From Akkermansia muciniphila (GTDB lineage Bacteria > Verrucomicrobiota > Verrucomicrobiia > Verrucomicrobiales > Akkermansiaceae), in NCBI GenBank assembly GCA_945890645.1, contig CAMDCV010000038.1, positions 1 to 39,862 on the forward strand: a stretch of 39,862 nt of DNA. Reading direction: 5' to 3'. Positions 31,075 through 39,862 of the stretch are shown in pieces; position 1 is the stretch's first letter, and every line of letters starts with the position of its first letter. Under the pieces are notes generated by a model. The model saw only the letters and a list, made by a program, of their open reading frames with translations, was not told the DNA's origin and searched no databases. The position numbers and the translations under genes were made by a program.

Positions 31075-33975
31075 CTAGTGCGTGATGAGCAAACGCAGAA
31101 AGTGGCGGTCGTCATTGGCCACTGGGGAAGAGTGGACATGGGTGTATGGTTGGCCTGAGAAGAGGAGGTGAGTAATTTCAGTTTTGCCCCATAGGGAGAG
31201 ATTGGGAGAGGCTTCTATGTAAAATCGCAAGCCAGTTGTGGTGGCAGGAGTGAAGCTGAGTTGTAATTTGTCGTTTTTGATTTCGGAAGAAATTTGGGGG
31301 GTCGAAGAGGATGAAGTTGGCACCGTGCCGAGGGCGTATTCGAGCAGGTTATTGGCTCCATCGAGATCGAAGTCGGCGTTTTCGGCGGCGTTGCCGAGAG
31401 GGAGGATGGTGCTGAAGTGCAGGCGACGCCATGCTTGCGCGGGTGTGTCCTGCGGGACACTGTGGGTGATTTGAACATCGTCGATGCGATAACTCGTGGA
31501 TTGCAGTGGCCAAAGACTGCTGGACGGTGAAACGATGAACTCGATGTTGGAGACGGCAGGATTAAACCCCGCGTTGGTGGCTTCGTTGAGGGGGAACTCG
31601 ACTTCGGTCCATGTTTGGCCAGGGATGGTCACGCGGTGCGTGAGTGTTTGGTTGTTGCCGGATTTGAGGATGATGTCGATAGGAGAGTTGGCGTTGAGGC
31701 CGGACCAGAGCCTGAGTTTGATGGTGTAATCGCCGAGGTTGTTGAGTGCAAGCCCTGGAGGGGTGGGAAGTGATGTTCCCATGCCGGCATACCAGTAACT
31801 CGCGGTGGGAGTAGTGACGGTAACGGCATGTTGCAGAGCGGATGCGTTGGTGCTGAGTGCGCCACTGACTCCAGCATCACCTTGATACGACCACCAGGCA
31901 TGGGAGGCAGAGAAATTTTGTTGATAGAGAGTAGTGAGGATTCGATCACGCACGCTGAGGCGGAAAGTTTGCGTGTCGCTTCCTTGCGCGTTGTTGGCGG
32001 TGATAGTAATAGAAAAATCGCCAGCGGCACGGGGCGTGCCGAGGAGTTGTGCGTTGGGGGCATCGAAGGTGATGCCGTCGGGTAAATGGCTCGCGGTGAA
32101 AGTCACGCCATTGCCGGAGGCAATGAGTGCATGGGTGAAAGGTTGATCGATCACTCCGATGGCACCTTCTGCGGAGGAGATTATGGGTTGCTCGGCAAGA
32201 AGAGCGGGCAGCGTGAGGACGGTGACGGAAAGCGGAGGCGCGGTATACGTGAGCGCAGATCCGCTGCGAGAAAGAGTGAAATTTTCGCGAGTGTTGTTCG
32301 AGAGGACTGGCGGGATTTGCAGGGATTTTAGACGTTGTTCTTCGTCTTGGGTTTTGCCGTAGCGCGAACCTGTGAGAGTGGTTTCATGGCCCGTGAGATC
32401 CGTGGTTTGAAGTGTGAGATTGAGAGCATGGGTGGTGTCCGCTTTGTTGAGGATGAGAAATGTGTAGTCCCCGGAAGCACGGAGCGCGGCGAAGACGGTG
32501 AGGTCGTGACTGTTTGTGTTAAGAGGCGATAAAGCGGAGGCGCGGTAGATGACATCACCGGGTCGGGAAAATTCCTTGAGGAGCGCGAAGGCATGGAAAG
32601 TCGGAAATTTCACGCCAGCAAACATACCAGGCCAGGTCAGCGAAGTAGGGCTGGGGGTTTGGCCTGTCTGGGGGGCATCGGCAATGAGACCCCAGTTGTG
32701 GTATTTCCGCCAACCGGTGGTGGAGGCGCTGTTGTATTGAGAGGAGCCAGAGGTGAAGGTGAACCAGCAGAGATTGGCGACGTCGTTTTGCAAAGCATCA
32801 GCAAAGGAGCGTGCGAGGTTAACGGCGTTGTTGACGGTTGTGGAGTAGGGTACGGATTCGTTATCCGACCAATTGAGTTCTGTGACGTGGATGCGCGGCT
32901 GCGAGCCTTGCCCCGGAGCGAGGTAGGCATTGAGAGCTCCGCGCAGGAGGTAATTGTTGTTCCACTCGAAATCAGTCTGCTGCGTGTAGCGGTGGGCGAT
33001 GATGAAATCGGGCGTGACACCGAGTTCTCGAAGACGTGTGAGCACGACTGGCGTCCAAGCTTTCGTGGTGCCTGACGGACCCGGGAAAAGATAAGGCACG
33101 GCAGGGCTGTCGGTGTCGTTAGCGGCTTGCGTAAAGTATCCTGCGCTGGCACCAACCTTGATGGTGGGATCGACCTGTTTCATCAACGCGGTAGCAGCGG
33201 CATAAAAATTCGCATAGGTGTGAGCGTCTGCTCGACGACCACCAAAGCCGGTGGCTCCTTGCGTGATGGAGTTTTCCCCCAGCAAGCGGTAGCGCAGGCA
33301 GGGAACAAATGAGTAATCGGCCTCATTCCCGCACTCAAAGTATTGCACTGGAAACGGCGCGGGATGATTCAGGCGGAGTTTGTTAAATCCATCGTCCACG
33401 GGCAACGGTGCCGAGGCGCGGAGGTTTGCCCAAAATCCCACCGTGCGCCAATCTCGCGTGCGAGTGAAGGGAGAAATAAGGGAAGGCTCTACTACGGCGG
33501 AACCGAGCGATCGATTGAGAATTTCCGTAGAGGCATCTGTCGGCACGCGGAGGTAAGCAACGAGGGCGGCAGCCTGGGCAGGACTGCCTGCGCCGTAATT
33601 GATGTGGATCTGACCCGTCGTACCTGTGGCGATCAGAAATCGCCCGAAGTCTGCTAAGCGTTGGGCTCCATAGTAATCGACGGCGGTGAAATCCCATTGA
33701 TTGACCGCACCCTGCACGGTGTGTGGATCGTTGTACGTGCCGGGGTGGTAACGGAAAACCGTTAGCCCCGCCTCTTGGGCAGCGGCAGTGAGGGTCGGAC
33801 CACTCACCTCGGACCAATAGCCTATGTTCGCTCCGAAAAAAGTGCTCGGTACGGAGTCCGACAATCGAGCTGAGGGGGAAAGATCCAATGCACGATCAAA
33901 TGTAGCAGCTTGAACATCGTGAAAAACGACTAATAAAAATGAAAGCAATAACGAGAATATTTTGAAGATGGGCAT
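31075..33975 (-). CDS. secreted clan GH-A glycoside hydrolase with Ig-like and C-terminal anchoring modules
   Basis: A 966-residue exported enzyme. The ATG at 33975 gives a signal peptide (PIFKIFSLLLSFLLVVFHDV, then QAATF), so the 35 codons upstream are excluded. The first ~540 residues look like a clan GH-A (beta/alpha)8 glycosidase close to GH39/GH51 arabinofuranosidase-type proteins. The acid/base is probably Glu218 in FECGNEADYS and the nucleophile Glu366 in HVTELNWSDNE, 148 residues apart as expected for strands 4 and 7. Then comes a putative Ig-like domain (ASHLPDGITFDAPNAQLLG), a jelly-roll segment of carbohydrate-binding type and a C-terminal module with DFDLDGANNLLEYALGT shared with the protease at 37938. 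It probably cleaves plant or algal polysaccharide; substrate unknown. Confidence 0.82.
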   Translation of the reverse strand: MPIFKIFSLLLSFLLVVFHDVQAATFDRALDLSPSARLSDSVPSTFFGANIGYWSEVSGPTLTAAAQEAGLTVFRYHPGTYNDPHTVQGAVNQWDFTAVDYYGAQRLADFGRFLIATGTTGQIHINYGAGSPAQAAALVAYLRVPTDASTEILNRSLGSAVVEPSLISPFTRTRDWRTVGFWANLRASAPLPVDDGFNKLRLNHPAPFPVQYFECGNEADYSFVPCLRYRLLGENSITQGATGFGGRRADAHTYANFYAAATALMKQVDPTIKVGASAGYFTQAANDTDSPAVPYLFPGPSGTTKAWTPVVLTRLRELGVTPDFIIAHRYTQQTDFEWNNNYLLRGALNAYLAPGQGSQPRIHVTELNWSDNESVPYSTTVNNAVNLARSFADALQNDVANLCWFTFTSGSSQYNSASTTGWRKYHNWGLIADAPQTGQTPSPTSLTWPGMFAGVKFPTFHAFALLKEFSRPGDVIYRASALSPLNTNSHDLTVFAALRASGDYTFLILNKADTTHALNLTLQTTDLTGHETTLTGSRYGKTQDEEQRLKSLQIPPVLSNNTRENFTLSRSGSALTYTAPPLSVTVLTLPALLAEQPIISSAEGAIGVIDQPFTHALIASGNGVTFTASHLPDGITFDAPNAQLLGTPRAAGDFSITITANNAQGSDTQTFRLSVRDRILTTLYQQNFSASHAWWSYQGDAGVSGALSTNASALQHAVTVTTPTASYWYAGMGTSLPTPPGLALNNLGDYTIKLRLWSGLNANSPIDIILKSGNNQTLTHRVTIPGQTWTEVEFPLNEATNAGFNPAVSNIEFIVSPSSSLWPLQSTSYRIDDVQITHSVPQDTPAQAWRRLHFSTILPLGNAAENADFDLDGANNLLEYALGTVPTSSSSTPQISSEIKNDKLQLSFTPATTTGLRFYIEASPNLSLWGKTEITHLLFSGQPYTHVHSSPVANDDRHFLRLLITH

Positions 33976-34097
33976 AAACTTTTTTACGCCACTATCTAAC
34001 TTAGAATCCACGTCATTGCACCAGAAAATTTTGTTCCGCCTAGCGAGACGACGATCATGCTCTCTTGCGAGACGATTCAAAGAGTAGATCTGCCATT

Positions 34098-37000
34098 CTA
34101 ACGCGATTTAGTCGTGCTTGTGTAGCGGTAATACACTTCGAGAGTGAGCACCGAGAGACAAGTGCGGAGGTGAGCGGCGGATTTTCCGTCTAACAAGTTT
34201 GCCATTCCTGCACAGGATGCTGGTTGTCCAGGATCGGTGAAGGAGCCATCGGGTGCTTGGGCTTTGAGAAGTTCGGGAAGCAGGGAAGCATTGAATTTCG
34301 TCCAAGTATCGCCTCCTTGATGAAACATTGCATGGGTGTCGAAGTAGAGAGTCCATAAATCCGTTTGCGCGGGAGCCCAGCGGAAGGGAGTTGGTTTGCT
34401 GATCGCTTGATAGGCGGCGCGTGCTGCGGGGATCTCGCTTTTATCCCAGATCTGATAGCTGAGAGATAGCATGCCGGCAGGGTCTTTGCGATCCTTCAGC
34501 GCAGTGATGGATTGGGAAATGCATGCAGCGAGTCCGCGAAAGTCGAGACCTGTGTGTTTGCAGGCTTTGAGGGCTTGGAGGTTGAGGCAAGTCAGCAAGG
34601 TGTCGGCGGATTGTCCTTCTTTGCTGAGCGCCCACCCACCTGATTTTAAGGAGCTATTGATGATGCGCTGACCCGCTAAGCGAACGGCTTCATCCAGACC
34701 TGGCACGGTGATCATGAGTTGTTTATTGAAGACGCAGGCCTCGGCCAAAGCCATAGTGGCAATGGCATGTTCGTGCGGGGAAAGAGGGTCGTTGGCTTGG
34801 TCGATGAGCAGTCCTTGATGGGCATTCGATTGACTTACTAGAAACATAGTAGCTTTCAGAACCGACTCGCCGTATTTCTCGGACAGGGGTGTTTCGCAAT
34901 GACCGAGATAGGCAAGGAGCGCGAGCCCTGTAGCGGCGGCGCGGTGGGTATCGCACCAACTGCCATCGGGCTTTTGCTGTTGTTTGATCCAATCGAGAGA
35001 TTTCACGACAACGACTTCGCAAGCGGGTGTGCCACCATTGGCTGCGAGGCGTTCGAGTCGATCTTCCTGCGAGCAACGTTTGCGCATGGTGGCGGGAATG
35101 GCGCCAAATCCGCCTCCCCCGCCGCCGCCATCTCCTCCACTGCCCCAGCCGTCGCCGAAGTCTTCTGAGTTGCCGAAATTGCCAGAAGGACTGATGCCAT
35201 GCGGTATTTCAAGTGGCACGGGGATGGTGGTAGCTGAGCCGCCTTCGGTGAGGTGTTGTGCATCGACCGCGACGAAACTTGTGAACGGTGTAAGCAATGC
35301 ATAGGTGGTGCCCAGCTCGATGATTTGTTTTTTGATAGCGAAGTGCGGCTTACCGGATTCCTTGCGCGCAGCGTGCTGGATCGTGAGGTCCTCAACTTTC
35401 GCGCGCGCCCACTGCGGAGCGAGGACGGCATTTTCCGCATTCTGTTCAGGCAAGGTGATCGTGAGATCGCGTTGATAGGGTCCGGCGGCATTGCTTCCAG
35501 TCAAACGCACAACGCCGGTGCCGGCCTTAGTGTAGCGGCCTTTGATCACGACGGGTTGATTGGCAAATAAATCAGTCGGACGAGACGGGTAAATTTCCTC
35601 GACTGCAAGCTCACCGAAATCAAGCGCGAGATCAGTCAACACTGGGGCGTCGATGCGTTCATAAAAACGTGTAGCGGCGGCTTCGGCAGTGCTATGCGAA
35701 AGCACGAATTGCGCATCGCCCTTGCCTTCTTGAGCCATGGAACTCAGGAGGAACCGATTCACCGAACTGCCGATGCCGAAACTGAATACGCGTGTGGTGC
35801 GCGCATGATTTTTGACGGCGGTAATAATTTCTTGATCATTGCCGACATAGCCATCGGTGAGAAAACAAACGATGCGGACTTTGTTCGGATCGAGGTTGCC
35901 TCCTAGTGCGGTGTCGATGGCTTTCATCATTTCGGTGCCACCGCCGCCTTCCAGGGTATCGATGAAACGCAGGGCACGTTGGCGATTGGGTGCGGTGTTA
36001 TTGAGTGGCTTGGGTGCCATGATGGCCGTGCTTCCAGCGAAGGTGATAAGATTGAAGCGGTCATCCGGGCGTAGATTATTGATGGCTTTTCGCATGAGTG
36101 CCTTCGATGTCTCTAACGGAAATCCAGACATCGATCCGCTGGTGTCGAGCACGAAGATCAATTCGCGCGGCACGACTTGCTCCGGCTTCACGCGGGCGGG
36201 TGGTTGCAACACGATGGTGAAAAATTTTCCTCTCTCATCGGTGTGGGTCAGCACCGAATCAGTGATTGTTTCGCCAGCGGTGCGGTAGCTCATGGCGAAG
36301 TCGCGGTCGGGCAAGGTGGTGCCTTCTTTCAATCGAATGAGCGCGCGTGATTTGTCACCTTCGGGTTCATCGATGGTGATCTCGTGCGTGTCGCATTTGA
36401 TTTCCTCGATCGGGATGCCGGCGTGAATTTTCACGGTGACAGAGAGATCATGTCCGGCGCGGTATCCTTCGCGAGCGACTGGTGGCGAGATGCGATGCGC
36501 ATCGGGCACTAGATCGGTGGGCGTGGCGGGTGTGGCGTTATAGACAGGTGTTTTACTGAGATCTTTGGCTTGTGGTGTGGCGGCAGGAAATAGCGATGGC
36601 ATAGCCTTGGCAGCTTCAGGCGTAATGGGCGCACCGGGAATGTAGCGCGGACCCACAACAGTCGGCACATCGAATTCATAACGTCCGTCTTTCCAAGTTA
36701 GTGTTAGGGAGTAGCGGATCATGATGGTCACCTGCTGACCTGGCTCGATGTTCGCAACAGCCTGAGTAAAAATGTTCGGACGTTCTTGATCGAGCAGCGA
36801 GGCAACATGACCTTTGCTTTTGGCATTGGTGTAGATTTTTTTCGCTTCGTCGCGCTCCTTGACGAGTCCCTTGATCAAGCGCTCGCCGATCTTCATTTCC
36901 ATGTCATCCACTGCCGAATCCTGGTGCAGCGGAAACACATAAACGGCTTCGATTTTTTCTGGAAACGGATTGTGAAATTGCTGCGTAACCGAAACGCGTG

Positions 37001-37178
37001 CCACCATGCCACTGAGTTCCGCCTCGATTGCGGTGTGCTTGAGTGGACATGAGCCGAGACTCGCGCCTGCTGCATTCACGGCATCGAGTCGGCCTGCGGG
37101 ACGATTCTCGTCAGCCGCCCAAGCGAAATTGACAACAACGGATGAAATGGTAGCTAGTAAAAAAAGACGAAGGCTCAT
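34098..37178 (-). CDS. VIT / vWA / terpenoid-cyclase-like toroid protein
   Basis: A 1026-residue exported protein with a signal peptide (LRLFLLATISSVVVNFAWAA). Residues about 25-160 are a VIT domain (AELSGMVARVSVTQQFHNPF, PEKIEAVYVFPLH). A von Willebrand A domain starts near 337 with a complete MIDAS motif (Asp345-x-Ser347-x-Ser349 in LDTSGSM) and FLTDGYVGN. A glycine-rich linker (GSGGDGGGGGGG) leads to a C-terminal alpha/alpha toroid of prenyltransferase/squalene-cyclase type (WIKQQQKPDGSWCDTHRAAA, LALLAYLGHCETPLSEKYG). VIT/vWA proteins bind proteins or polysaccharide in a metal-dependent way; the toroid addition is common in Planctomycetes/Verrucomicrobia. The start codon sits right at a 10-bp inverted repeat. 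It is 122 bases upstream of the glycosidase gene on the same strand. Confidence 0.88.
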   Translation of the reverse strand: MSLRLFLLATISSVVVNFAWAADENRPAGRLDAVNAAGASLGSCPLKHTAIEAELSGMVARVSVTQQFHNPFPEKIEAVYVFPLHQDSAVDDMEMKIGERLIKGLVKERDEAKKIYTNAKSKGHVASLLDQERPNIFTQAVANIEPGQQVTIMIRYSLTLTWKDGRYEFDVPTVVGPRYIPGAPITPEAAKAMPSLFPAATPQAKDLSKTPVYNATPATPTDLVPDAHRISPPVAREGYRAGHDLSVTVKIHAGIPIEEIKCDTHEITIDEPEGDKSRALIRLKEGTTLPDRDFAMSYRTAGETITDSVLTHTDERGKFFTIVLQPPARVKPEQVVPRELIFVLDTSGSMSGFPLETSKALMRKAINNLRPDDRFNLITFAGSTAIMAPKPLNNTAPNRQRALRFIDTLEGGGGTEMMKAIDTALGGNLDPNKVRIVCFLTDGYVGNDQEIITAVKNHARTTRVFSFGIGSSVNRFLLSSMAQEGKGDAQFVLSHSTAEAAATRFYERIDAPVLTDLALDFGELAVEEIYPSRPTDLFANQPVVIKGRYTKAGTGVVRLTGSNAAGPYQRDLTITLPEQNAENAVLAPQWARAKVEDLTIQHAARKESGKPHFAIKKQIIELGTTYALLTPFTSFVAVDAQHLTEGGSATTIPVPLEIPHGISPSGNFGNSEDFGDGWGSGGDGGGGGGGFGAIPATMRKRCSQEDRLERLAANGGTPACEVVVVKSLDWIKQQQKPDGSWCDTHRAAATGLALLAYLGHCETPLSEKYGESVLKATMFLVSQSNAHQGLLIDQANDPLSPHEHAIATMALAEACVFNKQLMITVPGLDEAVRLAGQRIINSSLKSGGWALSKEGQSADTLLTCLNLQALKACKHTGLDFRGLAACISQSITALKDRKDPAGMLSLSYQIWDKSEIPAARAAYQAISKPTPFRWAPAQTDLWTLYFDTHAMFHQGGDTWTKFNASLLPELLKAQAPDGSFTDPGQPASCAGMANLLDGKSAAHLRTCLSVLTLEVYYRYTSTTKSR

Positions 37179-37179
37179 G

Positions 37180-37254
37180 ACGATACGGGTTTACGGTTTC
37201 CAAAGGGTTCAACGCGCCAACAGATTTTTCCTTGGAATGATTTTCCCGTATCGT
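37180..37254 (-). promoter_or_regulatory. 10-bp perfect inverted repeat at the start of the VIT/vWA gene
   Basis: ACGATACGGG (37180-37189) and CCCGTATCGT (37245-37254) are perfectly complementary with 55 bases between. On the mRNA the second arm ends one base before the ATG, so pairing would put the start codon at the foot of a stem. It could also be a double operator. Confidence 0.4.
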
Positions 37255-37296
37255 CCGCGTATGGGCTTATCTCAATGATCTAACAAAAATTATTTT

Positions 37297-37917
37297 TTAT
37301 TCTAACCATCGCATGCGTATCATGACAGCGGCGATGAGGCAGCCGATGAAATTGAAGATCAAATCCCAGCCGGTGTTGAGGTAACCACCGACGTTGGTAT
37401 TGGGAATGGTCAGGACGGCGATGAATTCGATGACTTCATTGAGTGCGCCGAAACCCATGCCGCCGGCCGTCGCAAGCGTAAGCATGCCGATGGTGGGAAA
37501 TACTTTTTCTTGCGAACGGGCGAGCAATTGTCGGTGCAACCCATGCCAGCAAATCCAGGTGGTGATGGCAAAGCCATAGGCGTGAACGAGTTGATCGTAT
37601 TTTAAATAATCGGGCACTATCCACAAGCTATACAACACGCGCGAGCCACCATCGATGGGCCAGCTAGACGGCACGGGAATGAGACCGCCTGCCATATGCA
37701 TAAGCCCCCAGATTGATAGGGCCCACAACTGCGCGCTCAACAATGGCATGCGCCGATGAATCAGCATCACGGCTCCGATCAATACGAGCATCGTGATGAT
37801 GTAGAACAAAAATTCTTTGTTGCCGAATCGCAGCGCCGCCAGCACGGCGACGATCATGTAAGCGCCCGTGAAAATCGCGAGTGGCACGAGTCGGACGTTT
37901 GAGGGTTGGGGGTTCAT
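37297..37917 (-). CDS. DUF2238 (YjdF-like) membrane protein
   Basis: A 206-residue integral membrane protein with about six helices. The family signature YLKYDQLVHAYGFAITT and GFGALNEVIEFIAV followed by VGGYLNTGWDLIFNFIGCL match the DUF2238/YjdF family, including its conserved His, Glu, Asn and Asp residues within the membrane. Function of the family is not known. It lies between the VIT/vWA gene and the protease, both on the same strand, with 20 bases to the protease stop, so they may be co-transcribed. Length is normal for the family. Confidence 0.88.
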   Translation of the reverse strand: MNPQPSNVRLVPLAIFTGAYMIVAVLAALRFGNKEFLFYIITMLVLIGAVMLIHRRMPLLSAQLWALSIWGLMHMAGGLIPVPSSWPIDGGSRVLYSLWIVPDYLKYDQLVHAYGFAITTWICWHGLHRQLLARSQEKVFPTIGMLTLATAGGMGFGALNEVIEFIAVLTIPNTNVGGYLNTGWDLIFNFIGCLIAAVMIRMRWLE

Positions 37918-37937
37918 GATCTTATGTTAGAGAAAAA

Positions 37938-39272
37938 TCACTCGCTCATCGTCACGCGCACGCGACCGAAACGACTCGGGCTGTCTTCACGCGTCACGGC
38001 ATCGATCACCTTCACGCGCTCCCATCGCTCGTTGATCGACGTGACATTGACCGTGCCGACTGTTTCCCACTCATCCAGATCGGAAGAAAATTCATGCGTG
38101 TAGGTGAGTGCCGCTCCGTTGCTATTTTTGCGGCGGAGAAATTCGATCGTGAGACGTTCATCGCCCTCGATCAGTTCCTTGCGAATCAGGGGCAAGCCGC
38201 GAAATCCCGTAGCGGCATCGACAATTTTCTGCTCGTTAAAAATCGGGTCGAGATGAAAAGCATACTCTAACAGATTAACGATGCCATCTGCATCGAAGTC
38301 CGCCAAAGGCCCGCTTTGCACGGGCGCGGCAATCTGCGCAGGAGTAAAATAGAGCTTCTGCCACGCGGTGAAATTTTCCATCGCAATCGTGCCTGCTTCT
38401 GGCGCGATGTCTATAATTTCGGACAAAGAAGCGGAAATACGCGAGGCATAAAACGCACTGGGCTTGTCATCGACCTCTTCTGCAATCGGAAACCATGTTC
38501 CATCCTTGTATTCCATGCCACCACAGTCAAACAGCGCAGCGAGATACCCTTCGTTCCCTTCCGATAAATCTTTTCGAAACGGTCCGTCCACCGAGAAATT
38601 GATACCTGCCAAACGCCAAAGTCCCTCTTCTAGCACAAACAAGCCACCTCCCGAGTCTCCGCCGCTGAGATGGCATTCATTGGCGATGCTGTTTCGGTTG
38701 AAATCACAGTAGAGTAGTTCGCCAAACCCCGGCAACGTTATAAAACCTGTCACCACATTTCGCCCCCAGCGTTGTACCGCATCTGCAGTGCCGTGCTTCC
38801 AACCCTTCAGTTCGGATGCTTTGGTCACAGCCACACCGCGCCGAGTGCCCCGGCCCATCACCGTTGCCAAAGCACCGATATCATTCACCCCACTCGACAA
38901 CGGCGCGTAACTAGGAAACGGCTTGGCATGATTCACTTCCCAAATTTGCAAATCGGTGTCTGGGATGTCATGGAAGGCAATCGTGGTGTAAGCATCACCG
39001 TGAAAGTGAAACACTGTGCCGATGTGACTACTTGCACTCCCGCCTAAAATATGTGTCGCCGTGATGAAAAAGTGTGGCGCGATGGGCACACCCTGTAACG
39101 AAAAAAATTTCCCCTCATACTGCCAACCCGAATTGTCACCCGGTGTAGTGGTATTATGAGCGGGATCCGCCGTTTCCCAAAACATTACCGCCATGGCCGG
39201 GTTGGTGCAGAGTGCAGACCCTAACCATACGGCATAACACGATTCCCTAAAACGCATATGAAACATTATCAT
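37938..39272 (-). CDS. secreted trypsin-like serine protease with C-terminal LEYA-type module
   Basis: About 444 residues from the ATG at 39272. The catalytic triad is visible: His74 in FITATHILGG, Asp105 or Asp107 in PDTDLQIW, and Ser207 in LSGGDSGGGLF, the hallmark of chymotrypsin-fold proteases. The C-terminal ~150 residues begin with ADFDADGIVNLLEYAFHLDP, the same kind of module as at the end of the glycosidase (31075-33975), and finish in a beta-rich domain with SSDLDEWETVGTV. The N-terminal hydrophobic segment (YAVWLGSALCTNPAMAV) is a signal peptide; ATGs at 39272, 39266 and 39257 are all usable and 39368 is also open. It probably acts outside the cell. It is transcribed away from rpsL. 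Confidence 0.8.
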   Translation of the reverse strand: MIMFHMRFRESCYAVWLGSALCTNPAMAVMFWETADPAHNTTTPGDNSGWQYEGKFFSLQGVPIAPHFFITATHILGGSASSHIGTVFHFHGDAYTTIAFHDIPDTDLQIWEVNHAKPFPSYAPLSSGVNDIGALATVMGRGTRRGVAVTKASELKGWKHGTADAVQRWGRNVVTGFITLPGFGELLYCDFNRNSIANECHLSGGDSGGGLFVLEEGLWRLAGINFSVDGPFRKDLSEGNEGYLAALFDCGGMEYKDGTWFPIAEEVDDKPSAFYASRISASLSEIIDIAPEAGTIAMENFTAWQKLYFTPAQIAAPVQSGPLADFDADGIVNLLEYAFHLDPIFNEQKIVDAATGFRGLPLIRKELIEGDERLTIEFLRRKNSNGAALTYTHEFSSDLDEWETVGTVNVTSINERWERVKVIDAVTREDSPSRFGRVRVTMSE

Positions 39273-39692
39273 GCCCACCCCATTCCGCAATGAATTCCCT
39301 GCGTAACCATAAAAATCTTCGCTAAAGGTAGACAAAATTCTCAAATTTAACTCGAAAAGGCTCATCAATTCAAAGAATTTTTGCGTATTTTCCTACTAGG
39401 ACACCGCAATTTATCGTAAAAATCCTCGAAAAAAATTCTCGGAACCCTTGATAAATCAATGATTGCTAAAAAAATCTCAAAAAAATTCAAATTGGTGCTT
39501 GCGCTAAAGTCGAAAATAGCGAGAATCCGCGCCCCACATCGCGCCACGCGAAAGGCATTCCCGCCCTACGCCGCGCTTTAACTAACTTTTGCTATCGGGT
39601 GCAGCTCCGGAAAACAGGCTCCTGCGAAGAATTTCGCGGCCTGCGGAATGTCCCCTGATGGCAGACATCTAACCAACAATCGCAGGAATCTC
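39273..39692. promoter_or_regulatory. intergenic region between the protease and rpsL
   Basis: This 420-base stretch has no credible gene. The left half is rich in A and T with runs of A, as upstream elements of strong promoters are. Possible rpsL promoter: TTGCGC (39499-39504), 17 bases, AGAATC (39522-39527), a weak -10. The rest, up to the ribosome binding site AGGAA (39684-39688), would be a leader of about 160 bases; I see no clear attenuator in it. Confidence 0.3.
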
Positions 39693-39862
39693 ATGCCGAC
39701 CATCAATCAACTAGTTCGCAAAGGGCGTAAAACACCCGTGGACAAGTCCAAATCTCCCGCCCTCGCTAACTGCCCGGCCCGCCGTGGTGTTTGCTTGCAG
39801 GTGATGACCCGTACGCCCAAGAAGCCCAACTCCGCGTTGCGTAAAGTGGCGAAAGTGCGTCT
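39693..39862 (+). CDS. rpsL: 30S ribosomal protein S12, N-terminal part (cut by the window edge)
   Basis: The first 56 residues of ribosomal protein S12 are encoded, with the universally conserved [15 protein letters not shown] start, [11 protein letters not shown] and [19 protein letters not shown]12 lies at the decoding centre of the small subunit. Lys43 is the wild-type residue at the position where changes cause streptomycin resistance, so the visible part looks drug-sensitive. AGGAA about 5 bases before the ATG is a good Shine-Dalgarno sequence, in contrast to the cassette genes. In most bacteria rpsL begins the str operon (rpsL-rpsG-fusA-tuf); those genes would lie beyond the right edge. 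Confidence 0.98.
   Translation, partial: MPTINQLVRKGRKTPVDKSKSPALANCPARRGVCLQVMTRTPKKPNSALRKVAKVR

Overview
The window looks like a chromosomal segment of a Verrucomicrobiota bacterium. The signs are a Verru_Chthon cassette protein A-like gene, Planctomycetes/Verrucomicrobia-type secreted cytochrome proteins (PSCyt1/DUF1549/DUF1553 and DUF1592/DUF1588 with its DUF1552 partner), PDZ plus DUF6288-like proteins, a PEP-CTERM protein, and a typical rpsL start at the right edge. There is no rRNA, tRNA, CRISPR array, transposase or recombinase gene that I can see.

Host-type backbone, almost all on the minus strand: 143-5320 has small secreted proteins and a 1263-residue pilin-like protein; 5580-6001 has gene remnants; 6009-10820 is an operon of a SASA esterase and a PDZ/DUF6288/HEAT/SASA fusion; 13662-18114 is the overlapping DUF1552/DUF1592 pair with a divergent GntR/LacI-like regulator (18270-19343); 19370-22483 is a PSD1 cytochrome protein; 24666-27233 (+) is a spermidine-synthase-like membrane fusion; 27241-29637 is a paralogue of the PDZ/DUF6288 protein without the esterase domain; 31075-33975 is a clan GH-A glycosidase; 34098-37178 is a VIT/vWA/toroid protein; 37297-37917 is a DUF2238 membrane protein; 37938-39272 is a trypsin-like protease; rpsL begins at 39693. 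Most of these are exported, which suggests a cell-surface or polymer-degrading lifestyle.

Three plus-strand modules are inserted into this backbone: I (10919-13449, four genes), II (22699-24477, three genes) and III (29802-31004, two genes). Each begins with a related leader of at least 86-89 bp carrying a promoter-like TTGATA-N16-TATGAA signal. In I and II the leaders are about 90% identical without gaps, and similarity stops at a GTT trinucleotide. Behind that point come small unrelated genes: a lipoprotein, a PEP-CTERM protein, a VOC/glyoxalase, a GNAT acetyltransferase, a DUF218 protein and small membrane proteins. They are separated by 88-129 bp imperfect palindromes that start with CCTAACAAG-like boxes and end with GTTAGGC/GTTCTGC-like boxes. 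Several gene stop codons lie in or against the first box. This is the architecture of integron gene cassettes with attC sites, but without an integrase and with a partly non-canonical core box. The palindromes form two sequence families, each with members in more than one module, which suggests the modules share one cassette system. I consider this the most interesting content of the window.

Other signals: a shared 41-44 nt 5'-leader element in front of two secreted-protein genes, a triple CAGAGGAAT motif, a 10-bp inverted repeat abutting the start of the VIT/vWA gene, and a REP-like hairpin repeat after module I.
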